Origin: Cytobacillus stercorigallinarum
GTDB taxonomy: Bacteria > Bacillota > Bacilli > Bacillales > Cytobacillaceae
Reading direction: 5' to 3'
DNA length: 64,000 nt
NCBI RefSeq assembly: GCF_014836495.1
Contig: NZ_JACSQT010000001.1
Span: 682,001-746,000, forward strand
The position numbers were made by a program, and so were the translations under genes. This document shows, piece after piece, positions 1-8,630 of the stretch. Numbering within the stretch: position 1 is the first letter of the stretch; the number at the start of each line of letters is the position of its first letter. The notes under the pieces are model-generated. The model saw only the letters and a list, made by a program, of their open reading frames with translations. It was not told where the DNA came from and searched no databases.

Positions 1-222
1 AAAGCTCATCAATATGCAGCAGTGTTAGAAGAAAATCCTTTTATGCCAAAGACATTAAGAATAAGTGAAAAAGACCGTATGATAGCTGAAAGGTTTTTAA
101 CAGAGAGCTTAGCGCGCTTTCAAAAGGAAAAATTACTAAAAGAAATTGATGAGGCATTAGATAAACAAGATAAAGAAAGATTTATTCAATTAACAGCGAA
201 GTTGAATAAACTTCAAACATAG
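1..222 (+). CDS. ypiB: YpiB, UPF0302/IDEAL-domain protein (5' truncated)
   Basis: The reading frame is open from base 1, so the N-terminal part of the gene lies outside the window; only the last 73 residues are visible. The C-terminus holds an IDEAL-type motif ([19 protein letters not shown]), typical of the small C-terminal domain of YpiB-like proteins. YpiB sits just upstream of ypiF and qcrABC in Bacillus, as here. Its biochemical role is not established; IDEAL domains are thought to mediate protein contacts. A strong terminator follows, so it is probably the last gene of its upstream operon. Confidence 0.85.
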   Translation, partial: KAHQYAAVLEENPFMPKTLRISEKDRMIAERFLTESLARFQKEKLLKEIDEALDKQDKERFIQLTAKLNKLQT

Positions 223-264
223 GCTTTTTCTTTATAACTATAGAAAGAAAGAACGAACGAACAA

Positions 265-306
265 AAAAGATATGCTCCCTATTTTTATAGGGTCATATCT
301 TTTTTT
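265..306 (+). terminator. Intrinsic terminator after ypiB
   Basis: Inverted repeat AAAAGATATG / CATATCTTTT, with an inner CCCTAT/ATAGGG stem and a T-rich end. The rest of the 340-bp gap to ypiF (307-505) shows no gene. Confidence 0.8.
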
Positions 307-505
307 CATCTTTATAACCTGTTGAGACAGGGTGGGGATGAGGAAAGTCTTACTATAAGGTTTTAGTTCCAATTTTTTTGAGTTTAATTGCTATGGGGAG
401 GTTTTAATTTAGACTAATGAAGCTACAGAGGGTGCTACTAAATATAGCTATTAGGTATATATTTAATGAATTCTGAAATGTTCAAAAAATAGTCACTGTT
501 GCCTT

Positions 506-534
506 TTGATAGAAGGTCATTTCCGTGGTATGAT
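506..534 (+). promoter_or_regulatory. SigA-type promoter for ypiF
   Basis: TTGATA, 17-bp spacer, TATGAT; it lies about 38 bp before the ypiF start codon. Confidence 0.65.
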
Positions 535-571
535 AAATAAGGAATAATAAGGAGTAATTGGAGTGATTAGG

Positions 572-1036
572 ATGAAGTGGCATACACAGGATATACAATT
601 GTTTTTGAAAGAAAGAGATTATATTGATACAGTCATACTTCCTCTTTATCCCGTATCTTTTGCAGATGATATCCAGCAAACCGTGGCAATGACCGAATTT
701 ATTAACCTCTTATCTGGGCAACTAGAAAAACAATTTAAAGGCAGAATTCTTATGTTACCGGGAATGAGCTATTTAAAGACAATTTCTGAGGAAAAACGGC
801 TTGCAGATTTAATAGAATGGGAAAAAGAATTAATTTCTCAAAATTTTAAACATATTTTTTACATAACTTCTGATAGTGATTGGAAAACTGTAGAAGAACA
901 GTTAGATGGAGGGTTAATTTGGATGCCTTCAATTCCGCTTGATAACATGGATGATCAGTACAAGCTTTCAATTTTAGAAGATCAGGTAAAACAATTACTG
1001 AATGTATTTGTGAAGAAATGGCAGAATAATGATTGA
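572..1036 (+). CDS. ypiF: YpiF, DUF2487 family protein
   Basis: A 154-residue soluble protein recognised as YpiF (DUF2487) by its N-terminal MKWHTQDIQLFL segment and its place directly before qcrA. ATG 572 has GGAG eight bases upstream. An in-frame GTG at 563, preceded by AAGGAG, is an alternative start adding three residues. The protein has no membrane segment, signal peptide or recognisable catalytic motif. It may be linked to the cytochrome bc complex by context only; its function is unknown. It has its own promoter and is separated from qcrA by about 150 bp that hold a second promoter. Confidence 0.8.
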   Translation: MKWHTQDIQLFLKERDYIDTVILPLYPVSFADDIQQTVAMTEFINLLSGQLEKQFKGRILMLPGMSYLKTISEEKRLADLIEWEKELISQNFKHIFYITSDSDWKTVEEQLDGGLIWMPSIPLDNMDDQYKLSILEDQVKQLLNVFVKKWQNND

Positions 1037-1083
1037 AGAGTCACATAAATCTCATAGTTGTGATGATTCAGTGAAGGATTATA

Positions 1084-1112
1084 TTGACCTTCCATAAAGA
1101 TTGATATATCAT
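1084..1112 (+). promoter_or_regulatory. SigA-type promoter for qcrABC
   Basis: TTGACC, 17-bp spacer, TATCAT, located 73 bp upstream of qcrA in the ypiF-qcrA gap. Confidence 0.6.
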
Positions 1113-1185
1113 TGGTATGTCCTAGTTTTATATTGTGTTGAACTTTGTCCGTTGGACTTAACTTCATAATAGAGGGGGGAAAAGT

Positions 1186-1683
1186 ATGAGCAAAAATCGT
1201 GTGACAAGACGTCAATTCCTTAATTACACACTCACAGGTGTAGGCGGATTCATGGCAGCAGGAATGTTGTTACCTATGGTGCGGTTTGGAGTAGATCCGG
1301 TCCTACAACAGAAAGGTGATAGTGATTTTATTGCAACAAATCAGAAGATTTCTGATTTAACAACAGAGCCTACTAGGGTTGACTATTCGTTTGAACAACA
1401 AGATGGCTGGTATTCTTCGGAAGAAACTGGTACTGCATGGGTTTACAAAGATGAGAATGATAAAGTTGTCGCATTATCACCTGTATGTAAACATTTAGGT
1501 TGTACAGTAAACTGGAATGGAGATAAGGCAAATGAAAATCATTTCTATTGTCCTTGTCACGGAGGTCTTTATACAAAAGATGGTACAAACGTTCCAGGTA
1601 CACCACCAATTGCAGCACTTGATGTTTTTCCAACAAAAGAAGTAGATGGGTTCTTACACTTAGGTAAGGCAGAACCGCGATAA
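1186..1683 (+). CDS. qcrA: QcrA, Rieske iron-sulfur subunit of menaquinol:cytochrome c reductase
   Basis: A 165-residue Rieske protein of the respiratory bc complex, which passes electrons from menaquinol to cytochrome c. The [2Fe-2S] cluster is held by two boxes, CKHLGC (around residues 101-106) and CPCHGG (around 123-128). The N-terminus has a twin-arginine-like TRRQFLNYTL motif followed by a hydrophobic anchor, as expected for a folded cluster protein exported by Tat. ATG 1186 follows a GAGGGGGG ribosome binding site. It is the first gene of qcrABC, with 13 bp to qcrB. Confidence 0.95.
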   Translation: MSKNRVTRRQFLNYTLTGVGGFMAAGMLLPMVRFGVDPVLQQKGDSDFIATNQKISDLTTEPTRVDYSFEQQDGWYSSEETGTAWVYKDENDKVVALSPVCKHLGCTVNWNGDKANENHFYCPCHGGLYTKDGTNVPGTPPIAALDVFPTKEVDGFLHLGKAEPR

Positions 1684-1696
1684 GGAGGCGTAATCA

Positions 1697-2371
1697 TTGT
1701 TCAATAAAATTTATGATTGGGTTGATGAACGTTTGGATATTACGCCAATTTGGCGAGATATTGCTGACCACGAAGTACCTGAGCATGTAAACCCTGCGCA
1801 TCACTTTTCGGCGTTTGTTTACTGCTTCGGAGGTCTAACGTTCTTTGTAACTGTTATTCAAATTTTGTCTGGAATGTTCTTAACAATGTACTATGTTCCA
1901 GATATCAAAAATGCTTGGGAGTCTGTATATTATTTACAAAACCATGTAGCATTCGGACAAATTGTTCGTGGGATGCATCACTGGGGAGCTAGCTTAGTTA
2001 TTGTTATGATGTTTTTACATACTTTACGCGTATTCTTCCAAGGTGCTTACAAAAAACCACGTGAATTAAACTGGCTCGTTGGAGTAGGAATATTCTTTGT
2101 TATGTTAGCACTTGGATTAACGGGCTACCTATTACCATGGGATATGAAAGCTTTATTTGCAACAAAAGTTACCATTCAAATTGTCGAATCAACTCCATTT
2201 ATTGGTGAAATGTTAAAAACACTTATTGCTGGGGACGCATCTATTGTCGGAGCTCAAACGATAACACGATTCTTCGCCATTCACGTTTTCTTCCTACCAG
2301 CAGTATTATTTGGCTTAATGGCTGCTCACTTTATTATGATTCGTAAACAAGGTATTTCTGGTCCATTGTAA
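1697..2371 (+). CDS. qcrB: QcrB, cytochrome b6 subunit of menaquinol:cytochrome c reductase
   Basis: A 224-residue b6-type cytochrome, the core membrane subunit that binds two b hemes and the quinol sites. Four hydrophobic segments carry paired histidines in the MHHWGASLVIVMMFLHTLR and FFAIHVFF...AAHF regions, as expected for heme ligands. The start is TTG 1697, eight bases after a perfect AAGGAGG; the sequence MFNKIYDWVDERLDITP matches the usual family N-terminus. In Bacillus the cytochrome b is split: QcrB holds the b6 part and QcrC the subunit IV part. Confidence 0.95.
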   Translation: MFNKIYDWVDERLDITPIWRDIADHEVPEHVNPAHHFSAFVYCFGGLTFFVTVIQILSGMFLTMYYVPDIKNAWESVYYLQNHVAFGQIVRGMHHWGASLVIVMMFLHTLRVFFQGAYKKPRELNWLVGVGIFFVMLALGLTGYLLPWDMKALFATKVTIQIVESTPFIGEMLKTLIAGDASIVGAQTITRFFAIHVFFLPAVLFGLMAAHFIMIRKQGISGPL

Positions 2372-2407
2372 AATGAAATCTTCTATTAAAAGGAGGGGAA
2401 TTATTAC

Positions 2408-3175
2408 ATGCATCGCGGAAAAGGAATGAAATTCGTAGGTGATTCCCGTATATCTGCTGAACGTAAGACTTTCATTCCGAAAGATTATTCGGAATATCCA
2501 GGCAAAACAGAAGCTTTCTGGCCAAACTTCTTACTGAAAGAATGGATGGTAGGAGCCGTTTTCCTAGTAGGTTTCTTATGTTTAACAATTGCGCACGAAC
2601 CACCGCTTGAAAAGATCGCGGATCCGAGTGATACAGCTTATATTCCGCTACCAGACTGGTATTTCTTATTCTTATATCAATTGCTTAAATACACATATGC
2701 ATCAGGACCATATAATGTTATTGGTGCATTTATTATTCCAGGATTAGTATTTGGTGCACTAGCATTGGCACCATTTATCGATCGCGGTCCTGAACGTAGA
2801 CCTTCAAAACGTCCTTTTGCCACAGGTTTTATGATACTTGCATTGGCGGGGGTTACCTTCCTAACATGGGAGTCAGTTGCTCACCATGACTGGGAGGCTG
2901 CTGCAGAACAAGGGAAAATCGTTGCAGATGCTGAAGTTGATACCGAGGCAGAGGGGTATAAGCTGATGGAAGCGAATACTTGTTTAACTTGCCACGGTAA
3001 TGAATTGCAAGGTGGTGCAGGTGCACCTGCTTTAATTGATGTTGAATTATCACCTGAAGAGATTAAAGACGTTATTCATAACGGTCGTGGAGCTATGCCA
3101 GGAGGTATATTCACAGGCAGTGATGAAGAACTTGATAAAGTGGTCGAATTTATCGACAGCATAGAATCTGAATAA
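2408..3175 (+). CDS. qcrC: QcrC, subunit IV/cytochrome c fusion of menaquinol:cytochrome c reductase
   Basis: A 255-residue fusion. The N-terminal 160 or so residues resemble subunit IV of b6f complexes (PDWYFLFLYQLLKY), with three to four membrane segments. The C-terminal 80 residues form a cytochrome c domain with the heme motif CLTCH (residues about 194-198) and a GAMPGG segment holding the likely methionine ligand. The fusion is the normal Bacillus arrangement. It is the last gene of the operon and is closed by a terminator. Start ATG 2408 follows AGGAGGGG. Confidence 0.95.
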   Translation: MHRGKGMKFVGDSRISAERKTFIPKDYSEYPGKTEAFWPNFLLKEWMVGAVFLVGFLCLTIAHEPPLEKIADPSDTAYIPLPDWYFLFLYQLLKYTYASGPYNVIGAFIIPGLVFGALALAPFIDRGPERRPSKRPFATGFMILALAGVTFLTWESVAHHDWEAAAEQGKIVADAEVDTEAEGYKLMEANTCLTCHGNELQGGAGAPALIDVELSPEEIKDVIHNGRGAMPGGIFTGSDEELDKVVEFIDSIESE

Positions 3176-3181
3176 AAGTGA

Positions 3182-3216
3182 AAAAGAAGCTGACCAGCAG
3201 TTGTCAGCTTCTTTTC
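3182..3216 (+). terminator. Terminator of qcrABC
   Basis: Perfect 12-bp stem AAAGAAGCTGAC / GTCAGCTTCTTT with an 8-base loop. Confidence 0.8.
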
Positions 3217-3251
3217 GTATCGTCCATAAAAAGTAGTAAGTGAGGTAGTCT

Positions 3252-3857
3252 ATGAAACAAATTTATACGATATTGGGAAATCGGAGCTTTCTAATTCTTC
3301 TATTAATCATCAATATTGCCGGGACTGTATATGGTTACGATTGGTATATGTGGCAATTAGTTGATACACCGGCAATATTCCTCCCATTTGTTCCTGATAG
3401 TCCAACTGCTAGTTTGTTTTTCGTTTTTGTTCTTATTGCTTTTTTATTAGGTAGAAATTGGCCTATTTTTGAAGCGCTTGCGATTGTTACACTTGTGAAA
3501 TACGGTATCTGGGCAGTTGTGATGAATTTACTTGTGTTTCAAGTGACTGGTGAAGTGGAGATAACGGCACTCATGCTTATTATTTCTCATGGTGCTATGG
3601 CTGTACAAGGTGTGCTCTATGCCCCTTTCTATCGCATAAAAGCTTGGCATCTAATGATAGCAGCTATCTGGACTTTGCATAATGATGTGATTGATTACGT
3701 TTTCTTTATGTTACCGAGATATTCTGTACTTAATGAATATATTCCGCAAATCGGTTATTTTACTTTTTGGCTTAGCATTTTTTCTTTAGGCTTGACCTAT
3801 CTACTATGTATGCGGAAAGGAAAATATCAACTGAAAATGCCTTCCATTCATCGATAA
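3252..3857 (+). CDS. ypjA: YpjA, DUF1405 membrane protein
   Basis: A 201-residue integral membrane protein with about five to six hydrophobic helices. It is assigned to YpjA (DUF1405) by its family-like opening (an NRSFLILLLIINIAGTVYGYDWY region) and its position between qcrC and ypjB. The short, strongly hydrophobic segments are separated by small loops, and the C-terminus is basic. No catalytic motif is visible and no function is known. It lies 76 bp after the qcrC stop, beyond a terminator, so it is probably transcribed on its own or by read-through. Confidence 0.85.
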   Translation: MKQIYTILGNRSFLILLLIINIAGTVYGYDWYMWQLVDTPAIFLPFVPDSPTASLFFVFVLIAFLLGRNWPIFEALAIVTLVKYGIWAVVMNLLVFQVTGEVEITALMLIISHGAMAVQGVLYAPFYRIKAWHLMIAAIWTLHNDVIDYVFFMLPRYSVLNEYIPQIGYFTFWLSIFSLGLTYLLCMRKGKYQLKMPSIHR

Positions 3858-3872
3858 CCTTTTATTAATAAA

Positions 3873-3916
3873 AAATAAAGTTAGAACTTCATTACAGAAG
3901 CCTTCTAGCTTTATTT
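3873..3916 (+). terminator. Terminator of ypjA
   Basis: AAATAAAGTTAGAA pairs with TTCTAGCTTTATTT across a 16-base loop. Confidence 0.65.
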
Positions 3917-4035
3917 CCTCATTATTGCCACTATTGCTTCTAGTGTTTCATAGATAAATCTATTGATTGATGGTCTAACCTTGTCCACATCATCATACAA
4001 TGCTATTAGCAATCCGATAAGGAGGACAGGTACGT

Positions 4036-4827
4036 ATGAAATGGAGAGTTGTGGCTATTATTTTAGTTATTGCACTCATTTTCCCTTACATGATAGTAGC
4101 AGAGACAGAAAATGAAGATGGCATGATGAATCAATTGGATCTCTTATCAGATGAAGTTCTACACTTAGTTAAAGCGCAAAAATATGAAGACGCGAGTAGA
4201 ATGTTGAATTATTTCACAGACCAATTTGTATTGGCTACAAGCACATCAACTGCGATGACGAGGGAAACTTTGAGAACTGTCACATCTGTTCACCAAGAAG
4301 TAGTTGAAGAAATAAATAAAGAACAAAGCTCATATGAGACGAAAGTACAAAAAGCAACAAAACTTCGGATATTAATGGACGTCCTATCCCCTGCGAAAGA
4401 ACCAATGTGGCATGAAATGAAAGAACCGATGTTAAGTACGCTTGGGGAAGTAAGAGAGTCGATAGAAGCGGGTGATAGCGAGAGTTTTCATACACAGTAC
4501 AATACCTTTCTCTCTCTTTATGATACGATATACCCTTCATTAAAATTGGAAGTAGAGCCAGCCACTATTCAACAATTGCATACACGCATTCAATATATTG
4601 ATCAATATCGCCGAGATGTAATGGTGAAAGATGATGGTAAAAGAGAGCTAGAATTATTGAATAGTGAGCTAGAAGATATTTTTGATACCATTACAGATGA
4701 TGAAGCTGATCCATCATTATGGTGGGTGATTATTTCAACGGGGAGTATTATTATTTTAACCCTTTCGTATGTCGGTTTTAAAAAATATAAGGGTGGAAAG
4801 AAAAAAGAAAAAAATCCAGAGAGCTAA
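4036..4827 (+). CDS. ypjB: YpjB, sporulation protein
   Basis: A 263-residue protein of the YpjB sporulation family. Residues 1-24 form a signal sequence or anchor (MKWRVVAIILVIALIFPYMI). A largely helical extracytoplasmic domain follows (around 30-230), then a C-terminal membrane helix (PSLWWVIISTGSIIILTL) with a lysine-rich cytosolic tail. The topology suggests a helical domain held on the outer face of the membrane. In B. subtilis the gene is linked to sporulation, but the molecular role is unknown. AAGGAGG lies at a good distance from the ATG. Confidence 0.85.
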   Translation: MKWRVVAIILVIALIFPYMIVAETENEDGMMNQLDLLSDEVLHLVKAQKYEDASRMLNYFTDQFVLATSTSTAMTRETLRTVTSVHQEVVEEINKEQSSYETKVQKATKLRILMDVLSPAKEPMWHEMKEPMLSTLGEVRESIEAGDSESFHTQYNTFLSLYDTIYPSLKLEVEPATIQQLHTRIQYIDQYRRDVMVKDDGKRELELLNSELEDIFDTITDDEADPSLWWVIISTGSIIILTLSYVGFKKYKGGKKKEKNPES

Positions 4828-4842
4828 GGCTAAACGCTTGAA

Positions 4843-4872
4843 TTGTCTTATTAAAAAAAGGTAAAATATAAT
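4843..4872 (+). promoter_or_regulatory. Possible SigA promoter upstream of a small ORF
   Basis: TTGTCT, 18-bp spacer, TATAAT. Downstream are a hairpin (CTTTTCCTT / AAGGAAAAG, about 4893-4923) and the small ORF at 4940. Confidence 0.45.
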
Positions 4873-4939
4873 CAAAGCATAAACATGATGAGCTTTTCCT
4901 TAGATAAATCACAGAAGGAAAAGGTAGTGGGAGAATGAG

Positions 4940-5113
4940 ATGGCAAGAAAATGGACTTTCATCTTGAGGCATCTAGAGACGAAGCTGCCCATTTTTTTTG
5001 AATTGTTTGTAAGCAAGAATGTACCAATTATCAAGGTTTTTTTAGAAGCAAGCATCCATGTAAAGTCGTGTTTTCACTATTTACAAAGCCATTCTGTCAT
5101 ACTAAGTGGCTAA
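4940..5113 (+). CDS. Possible small protein, 57 residues, unknown
   Basis: A short ORF in the 385-bp gap between ypjB and the zinc peptidase gene. It starts with ATG six bases after GGGAG. The product (MARKWTFILRHLETKLPIFF and onward) is basic and hydrophobic, and no family is recognised. A promoter-like pair lies at 4843-4872. A strong inverted repeat (CATACTAA-GCTAAC / GTTAGC-TTAGTATG, 5098-5136) overlaps the stop codon but lacks a T run. The surrounding signals argue for a real transcript, but coding capacity is unproven; it could equally be a structured RNA or a gene remnant. Confidence 0.3.
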   Translation: MARKWTFILRHLETKLPIFFELFVSKNVPIIKVFLEASIHVKSCFHYLQSHSVILSG

Positions 5114-5212
5114 CTGAAAGCTGTTAGCTTAGTATGTGAATATTTCTTCCAGTGTTTGTCTACATGATGCACATGTAGATGAGAAGCTTATACTTTATTA
5201 GGAGGTTCACCT

Positions 5213-5890
5213 ATGTCGTTTTTGATTTACTTTATCATTATTATGATTGTCCCGATTGCTATTCAAATGTACTTGAAGAAGACGTATAAGAAACATTTAC
5301 AAATATCTACTTCTTCAAATATGACTGGAGCGGAAGCGGCTAGAAAAGTTTTAGATGAAAATGGGCTTTATAATGTCTCTATCGAACCAGTAAAAGGACA
5401 ACTTTCAGACCATTATGATCCGAGAGATAAAACCGTGAGATTATCTGAGGATAATTATTATGGATCTTCCATTGCTTCCGTATCTGTGGCGACACACGAA
5501 GTGGGTCATGCCATTCAAGATGCTGAAGGTTATTCTTTCTTACGTTTTAGGCACGCCCTTGTTCCTGTTGCTAACATAGGTTCTAACCTATCTTTCTTTT
5601 TCATCTTAGCAGGTTTGTTGTTTACTTCTACTAGCATGATGTTACTTGGTATCGTTTTCTTTGCTGCAGCTGTATTATTCCAGGTAGTGACATTACCTGT
5701 TGAGTTTAACGCCTCATCAAGAGCACTCAATGTCATGGTTAGCACTGGTGTTATAAGAAATGATGAAGAGTCGGGCGCTAAAAAAGTATTAAATGCAGCA
5801 GCTCTAACTTATGTAGCTGCAACCGTTATTGCTGTTATGGAATTACTACGTTTCGTTCTCGCTTTTATTGGTATGAACAACGACGATTAA
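5213..5890 (+). CDS. Membrane zinc metallopeptidase, YugP-like
   Basis: A 225-residue membrane protein of the YugP-type putative zinc metallopeptidase family. The zinc motif HEVGH occurs at about residues 94-98, between an N-terminal helix (FLIYFIIIMIVPIAI) and a group of hydrophobic helices. The protein resembles HtpX-like peptidases but lacks their N-terminal helix pair. Substrates are unknown. AGGAGG lies nine bases before ATG 5213. The gene stands alone between ypjB and a convergent yitT-family gene and is closed by a shared terminator. Relative to B. subtilis, a yugP-like gene at this location is a rearrangement. Confidence 0.85.
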   Translation: MSFLIYFIIIMIVPIAIQMYLKKTYKKHLQISTSSNMTGAEAARKVLDENGLYNVSIEPVKGQLSDHYDPRDKTVRLSEDNYYGSSIASVSVATHEVGHAIQDAEGYSFLRFRHALVPVANIGSNLSFFFILAGLLFTSTSMMLLGIVFFAAAVLFQVVTLPVEFNASSRALNVMVSTGVIRNDEESGAKKVLNAAALTYVAATVIAVMELLRFVLAFIGMNNDD

Positions 5891-5904
5891 TTTATTTTAA
5901 ATGT

Positions 5905-5940
5905 AAAAGCAACTGCTCAATTAAGGTAGTTGCTTTTTTG
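5905..5940. terminator. Bidirectional terminator between yugP-like and yitT-family genes
   Basis: AAAAGCAACT / AGTTGCTTTT stem flanked by A and T tracts, so it can end both convergent transcripts. Confidence 0.75.
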
Positions 5941-5956
5941 TCATTTAGAAGTAATC

Positions 5957-6826
5957 TCAGCGTTCTAAAGGTTTTTTGTTTTCATCCAATGTAAATCCTT
6001 CACCTAAGACATCGTGCACTTGTGATACGGTGACAAATGCATTAGGATCAACTGAATGAATAAGGTTCTTCAATTTAGTTAGTTCATTTCTAGCTACTAC
6101 GCAATATAATACTTCACGATCCAGTTTAGTAAATGACCCCCGGCCTTTTAAAACGGTGACTCCTCTCTCCATTTCATAGAGAATTTTCGCAGAAATTTCT
6201 TCATTTTTCTCAGAGATAATCATTGCACCTCTTGCAGAATAAGCACCTTCTTGAATAAAATCAATCACTTTCGCGCCAACAAATACGGCAACTAGAGTAT
6301 ACATTGCCTCATAATATTTGAGATAAAAAATCAGTGATATTGTAATCACACAAAAGTCAAACACAAACATCGTTTTCCCCATGGAAGTACCGGTATACTT
6401 ATTAACGAGTCGTGCAATAATATCAACGCCACCCGTTGTTCCACCATATCTAAAAATAATACCGAGACCAACCCCGATAAAAACACCTGCGAACAGTGCA
6501 GCTAAAGTAAGGTCATTCTTTAATGGCATATGTATTTGATATCTTTGGAATATTTCAAGGAAAAGTGAAACGCCTACCGTACCAATAATCGTATAGATAA
6601 ATGCTTTTTTACCTAGTAGTTTCCATCCGATGAAAAATAAAGGAATATTCAATATCAAATTCGTGTAAGATGGATTCCAATCAAATAAGAAATACAATAA
6701 AAGCGTGATACCAGTAAAACCACCTTCTGCTAAGTTGTTTTGCATATTAAAGTGAACAATACCGAAAGAGAATATACTAGCGCCAAACAGAATAAGGATT
6801 ATGTTCTTCATTTTTAATCCAAACAT
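5957..6826 (-). CDS. ypjC: YpjC, YitT family membrane protein (UPF0750)
   Basis: A 289-residue protein of the YitT family: five or six membrane helices (DUF161-type, residues about 7-170, with a GGTGG-VDIIARLVNK segment) followed by a C-terminal cytosolic DUF2179 domain (about 220-280). The family's function is not established. The usual Bacillus place of ypjC is between ypjB and ypjD, which agrees with this site. The start MFGLKMKN is chosen with the upstream GGAGGGCAC on the minus strand; a second ATG at codon 6 is possible. Confidence 0.85.
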   Translation of the reverse strand: MFGLKMKNIILILFGASIFSFGIVHFNMQNNLAEGGFTGITLLLYFLFDWNPSYTNLILNIPLFFIGWKLLGKKAFIYTIIGTVGVSLFLEIFQRYQIHMPLKNDLTLAALFAGVFIGVGLGIIFRYGGTTGGVDIIARLVNKYTGTSMGKTMFVFDFCVITISLIFYLKYYEAMYTLVAVFVGAKVIDFIQEGAYSARGAMIISEKNEEISAKILYEMERGVTVLKGRGSFTKLDREVLYCVVARNELTKLKNLIHSVDPNAFVTVSQVHDVLGEGFTLDENKKPLER

Positions 6827-7068
6827 TCACAGTGCCCTCCGAAACATGATGAAATATATTACTTGCCATCTCATTATATAGATTCAATAGAGGATAAGCA
6901 ATCACACTTTGGATAGGTGCGAGGCAGCGTATTCTCTCATACGCATACTATTTTTATCGGATTGAAATAAAGAAATAAACGATAGGAATTGTAAAAATGG
7001 CTATGTTTAGCTAACATGGAGAGTGTGAATAGAATGATAAAAAGGTATGTATATGAGGTGAGAAGTAA

Positions 7069-7419
7069 ATGAGTAAGTCAATGGAAGAATTACAGAGGGA
7101 AGTAGATGTCTATATTGGGCAATTTAAAGAGGGGTATTTTAGTCCACTTGCTATGATGGCACGATTGACAGAGGAATTAGGGGAGCTGGCAAGAGAAGTC
7201 AATCATACATATGGTGAAAAACCAAAAAAGAGTACAGAAAAAGAAAAGGCAATTGAAGAAGAAATGGGAGACATGCTTTTTGTATTAATTTGTCTTGCTA
7301 ATTCTCTAAATATAGATTTAACGAAAGCGCATGACCAAGTGATGCATAAGTTTCAAACGCGCGATAAAGATAGATGGACACGTATGGAAGAAGGGGGAAG
7401 AAATAATGAAGACAATTAA
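7069..7419 (+). CDS. ypjD: YpjD, MazG-like nucleotide pyrophosphohydrolase
   Basis: A 116-residue all-helical MazG-like protein. The helix with [12 protein letters not shown] (around residues 31-42) and the later [16 protein letters not shown] (around 65-80) give the EExxE and ExxD metal-binding pattern of this pyrophosphohydrolase superfamily. The substrate is not known; house-cleaning of non-canonical nucleotides is the usual proposal. It overlaps dapB by 14 bp and starts the seven-gene run ypjD to birA. ATG 7069 follows GAGGTGAGA. Confidence 0.9.
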   Translation: MSKSMEELQREVDVYIGQFKEGYFSPLAMMARLTEELGELAREVNHTYGEKPKKSTEKEKAIEEEMGDMLFVLICLANSLNIDLTKAHDQVMHKFQTRDKDRWTRMEEGGRNNEDN

Positions 7420-8206
7420 GATCGTGATCGCAGGTCCAAGAGGTAGAATGGGGAGCGAGGCAGTTAAGTTAGTTCAGAACAAAGAAAATTATGAATTAGT
7501 AGCAGTTGTAGATCATAAAAATGATGGTGGCATTTTAAGTGATTTTAAAGGCTTTGAGGGAATCGATGTTCCTGTTTATTCTGATATAGAAAAATGTTTT
7601 AAAAATGAAGCTTGTGATGTTCTTATTGACTTAACCACGCCAGAAGTCGGTATGCATCATACAAAAACAGCGCTTACCTATGGCGTGAGACCAGTTGTTG
7701 GTACAACTGGGTTTACCAAAGAGAACTTACAAGAACTAGAGGATTTATGTCATGACTCCAGTTTAGGTGCGATTATTGCGCCAAACTTTGCTGTTGGTGC
7801 TGTGCTCATGATGAAATTTTCACAAATGGCAGCTAAATACTTTAATGATGTAGAAATTATTGAAATGCATCATGATCAAAAACTAGATGCACCATCTGGC
7901 ACAGCTGTTAAAACAGCTGAGATGATTCGTGATGTAAGAGAGAGCAAGCAACAAGGACATCCTAATGAAAAGGAAACGCTAGCTGGTGCTCGTGGGGCAG
8001 ATTTTGATGGAATGCATATTCACTCCGTTAGACTTCCTGGCTTAATTGCACATCAACAAGTAATGTTTGGTTCTAGTGGACAAACACTGCAAATTCGCCA
8101 TGATTCATACAATCGCGAATCATTTATGAGTGGTGTTGCATTAGCTGTCGACACTGTTGTTAAAATTGATACGTTAGTTTACGGTTTAGAAAATATTATG
8201 GAGTAA
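7406..8206 (+). CDS. dapB: DapB, 4-hydroxy-tetrahydrodipicolinate reductase
   Basis: A 266-residue reductase that makes tetrahydrodipicolinate with NAD(P)H in the lysine/diaminopimelate pathway, feeding peptidoglycan and, in sporulation, dipicolinate. The N-terminal Rossmann motif is [11 protein letters not shown] (residues 9-19). The catalytic region [14 protein letters not shown] (around 152-165) carries the conserved histidines, lysine and the substrate-binding loop. The length is normal for the family. The ATG lies inside the end of ypjD, preceded by GAAGGGGGAAG, which supports translational coupling. Confidence 0.95.
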   Translation: MKTIKIVIAGPRGRMGSEAVKLVQNKENYELVAVVDHKNDGGILSDFKGFEGIDVPVYSDIEKCFKNEACDVLIDLTTPEVGMHHTKTALTYGVRPVVGTTGFTKENLQELEDLCHDSSLGAIIAPNFAVGAVLMMKFSQMAAKYFNDVEIIEMHHDQKLDAPSGTAVKTAEMIRDVRESKQQGHPNEKETLAGARGADFDGMHIHSVRLPGLIAHQQVMFGSSGQTLQIRHDSYNRESFMSGVALAVDTVVKIDTLVYGLENIME

Positions 8207-8223
8207 GTATGGAGGCGGTGCCG

Positions 8224-8628
8224 ATGAACATTGCATTAATTGCTCATGATAAAAAGAAGAATGATATTGTGAATTTTTCCAAAGCGTATCAAGGTATTCT
8301 TTCACAGCATCAATTATTTGCAACTGGTACGACTGGTTTAAGGTTGCAGCAGGAAGCAGATCTAACTGTACATCGTTTTCAATCTGGACCACTTGGTGGT
8401 GATCAGCAAATTGGAAGTATGATTGCGCAAAATAAAATGGATCTCGTCTTGTTTTTTAGAGATCCGCTCACCGCACAACCACATGAACCAGATATTACCG
8501 CGCTAATCCGATTATGTGATGTTTACGCTGTACCATTAGCGACAAATATGGGCACCGCGGAAGTTTTAATTAAAGGACTTGAAAGAGGAGATTTTTCCTG
8601 GAGAGAAATGATAAAAGAGAGTGAATAG
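8224..8628 (+). CDS. mgsA: MgsA, methylglyoxal synthase
   Basis: A 134-residue methylglyoxal synthase converting dihydroxyacetone phosphate to methylglyoxal and phosphate. It shows [10 protein letters not shown] at the N-terminus, the phosphate loop ATGTTG (around 33-38) and the catalytic aspartate in [10 protein letters not shown] (Asp60). ATG 8224 is preferred over an in-frame ATG at 8209 because bases 8211-8220 (GGAGGCGGTG) form the ribosome binding site eight bases before it. The placement next to bacillithiol synthesis genes fits, since the thiol helps detoxify methylglyoxal. Confidence 0.95.
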   Translation: MNIALIAHDKKKNDIVNFSKAYQGILSQHQLFATGTTGLRLQQEADLTVHRFQSGPLGGDQQIGSMIAQNKMDLVLFFRDPLTAQPHEPDITALIRLCDVYAVPLATNMGTAEVLIKGLERGDFSWREMIKESE

Positions 8629-8630
8629 AG

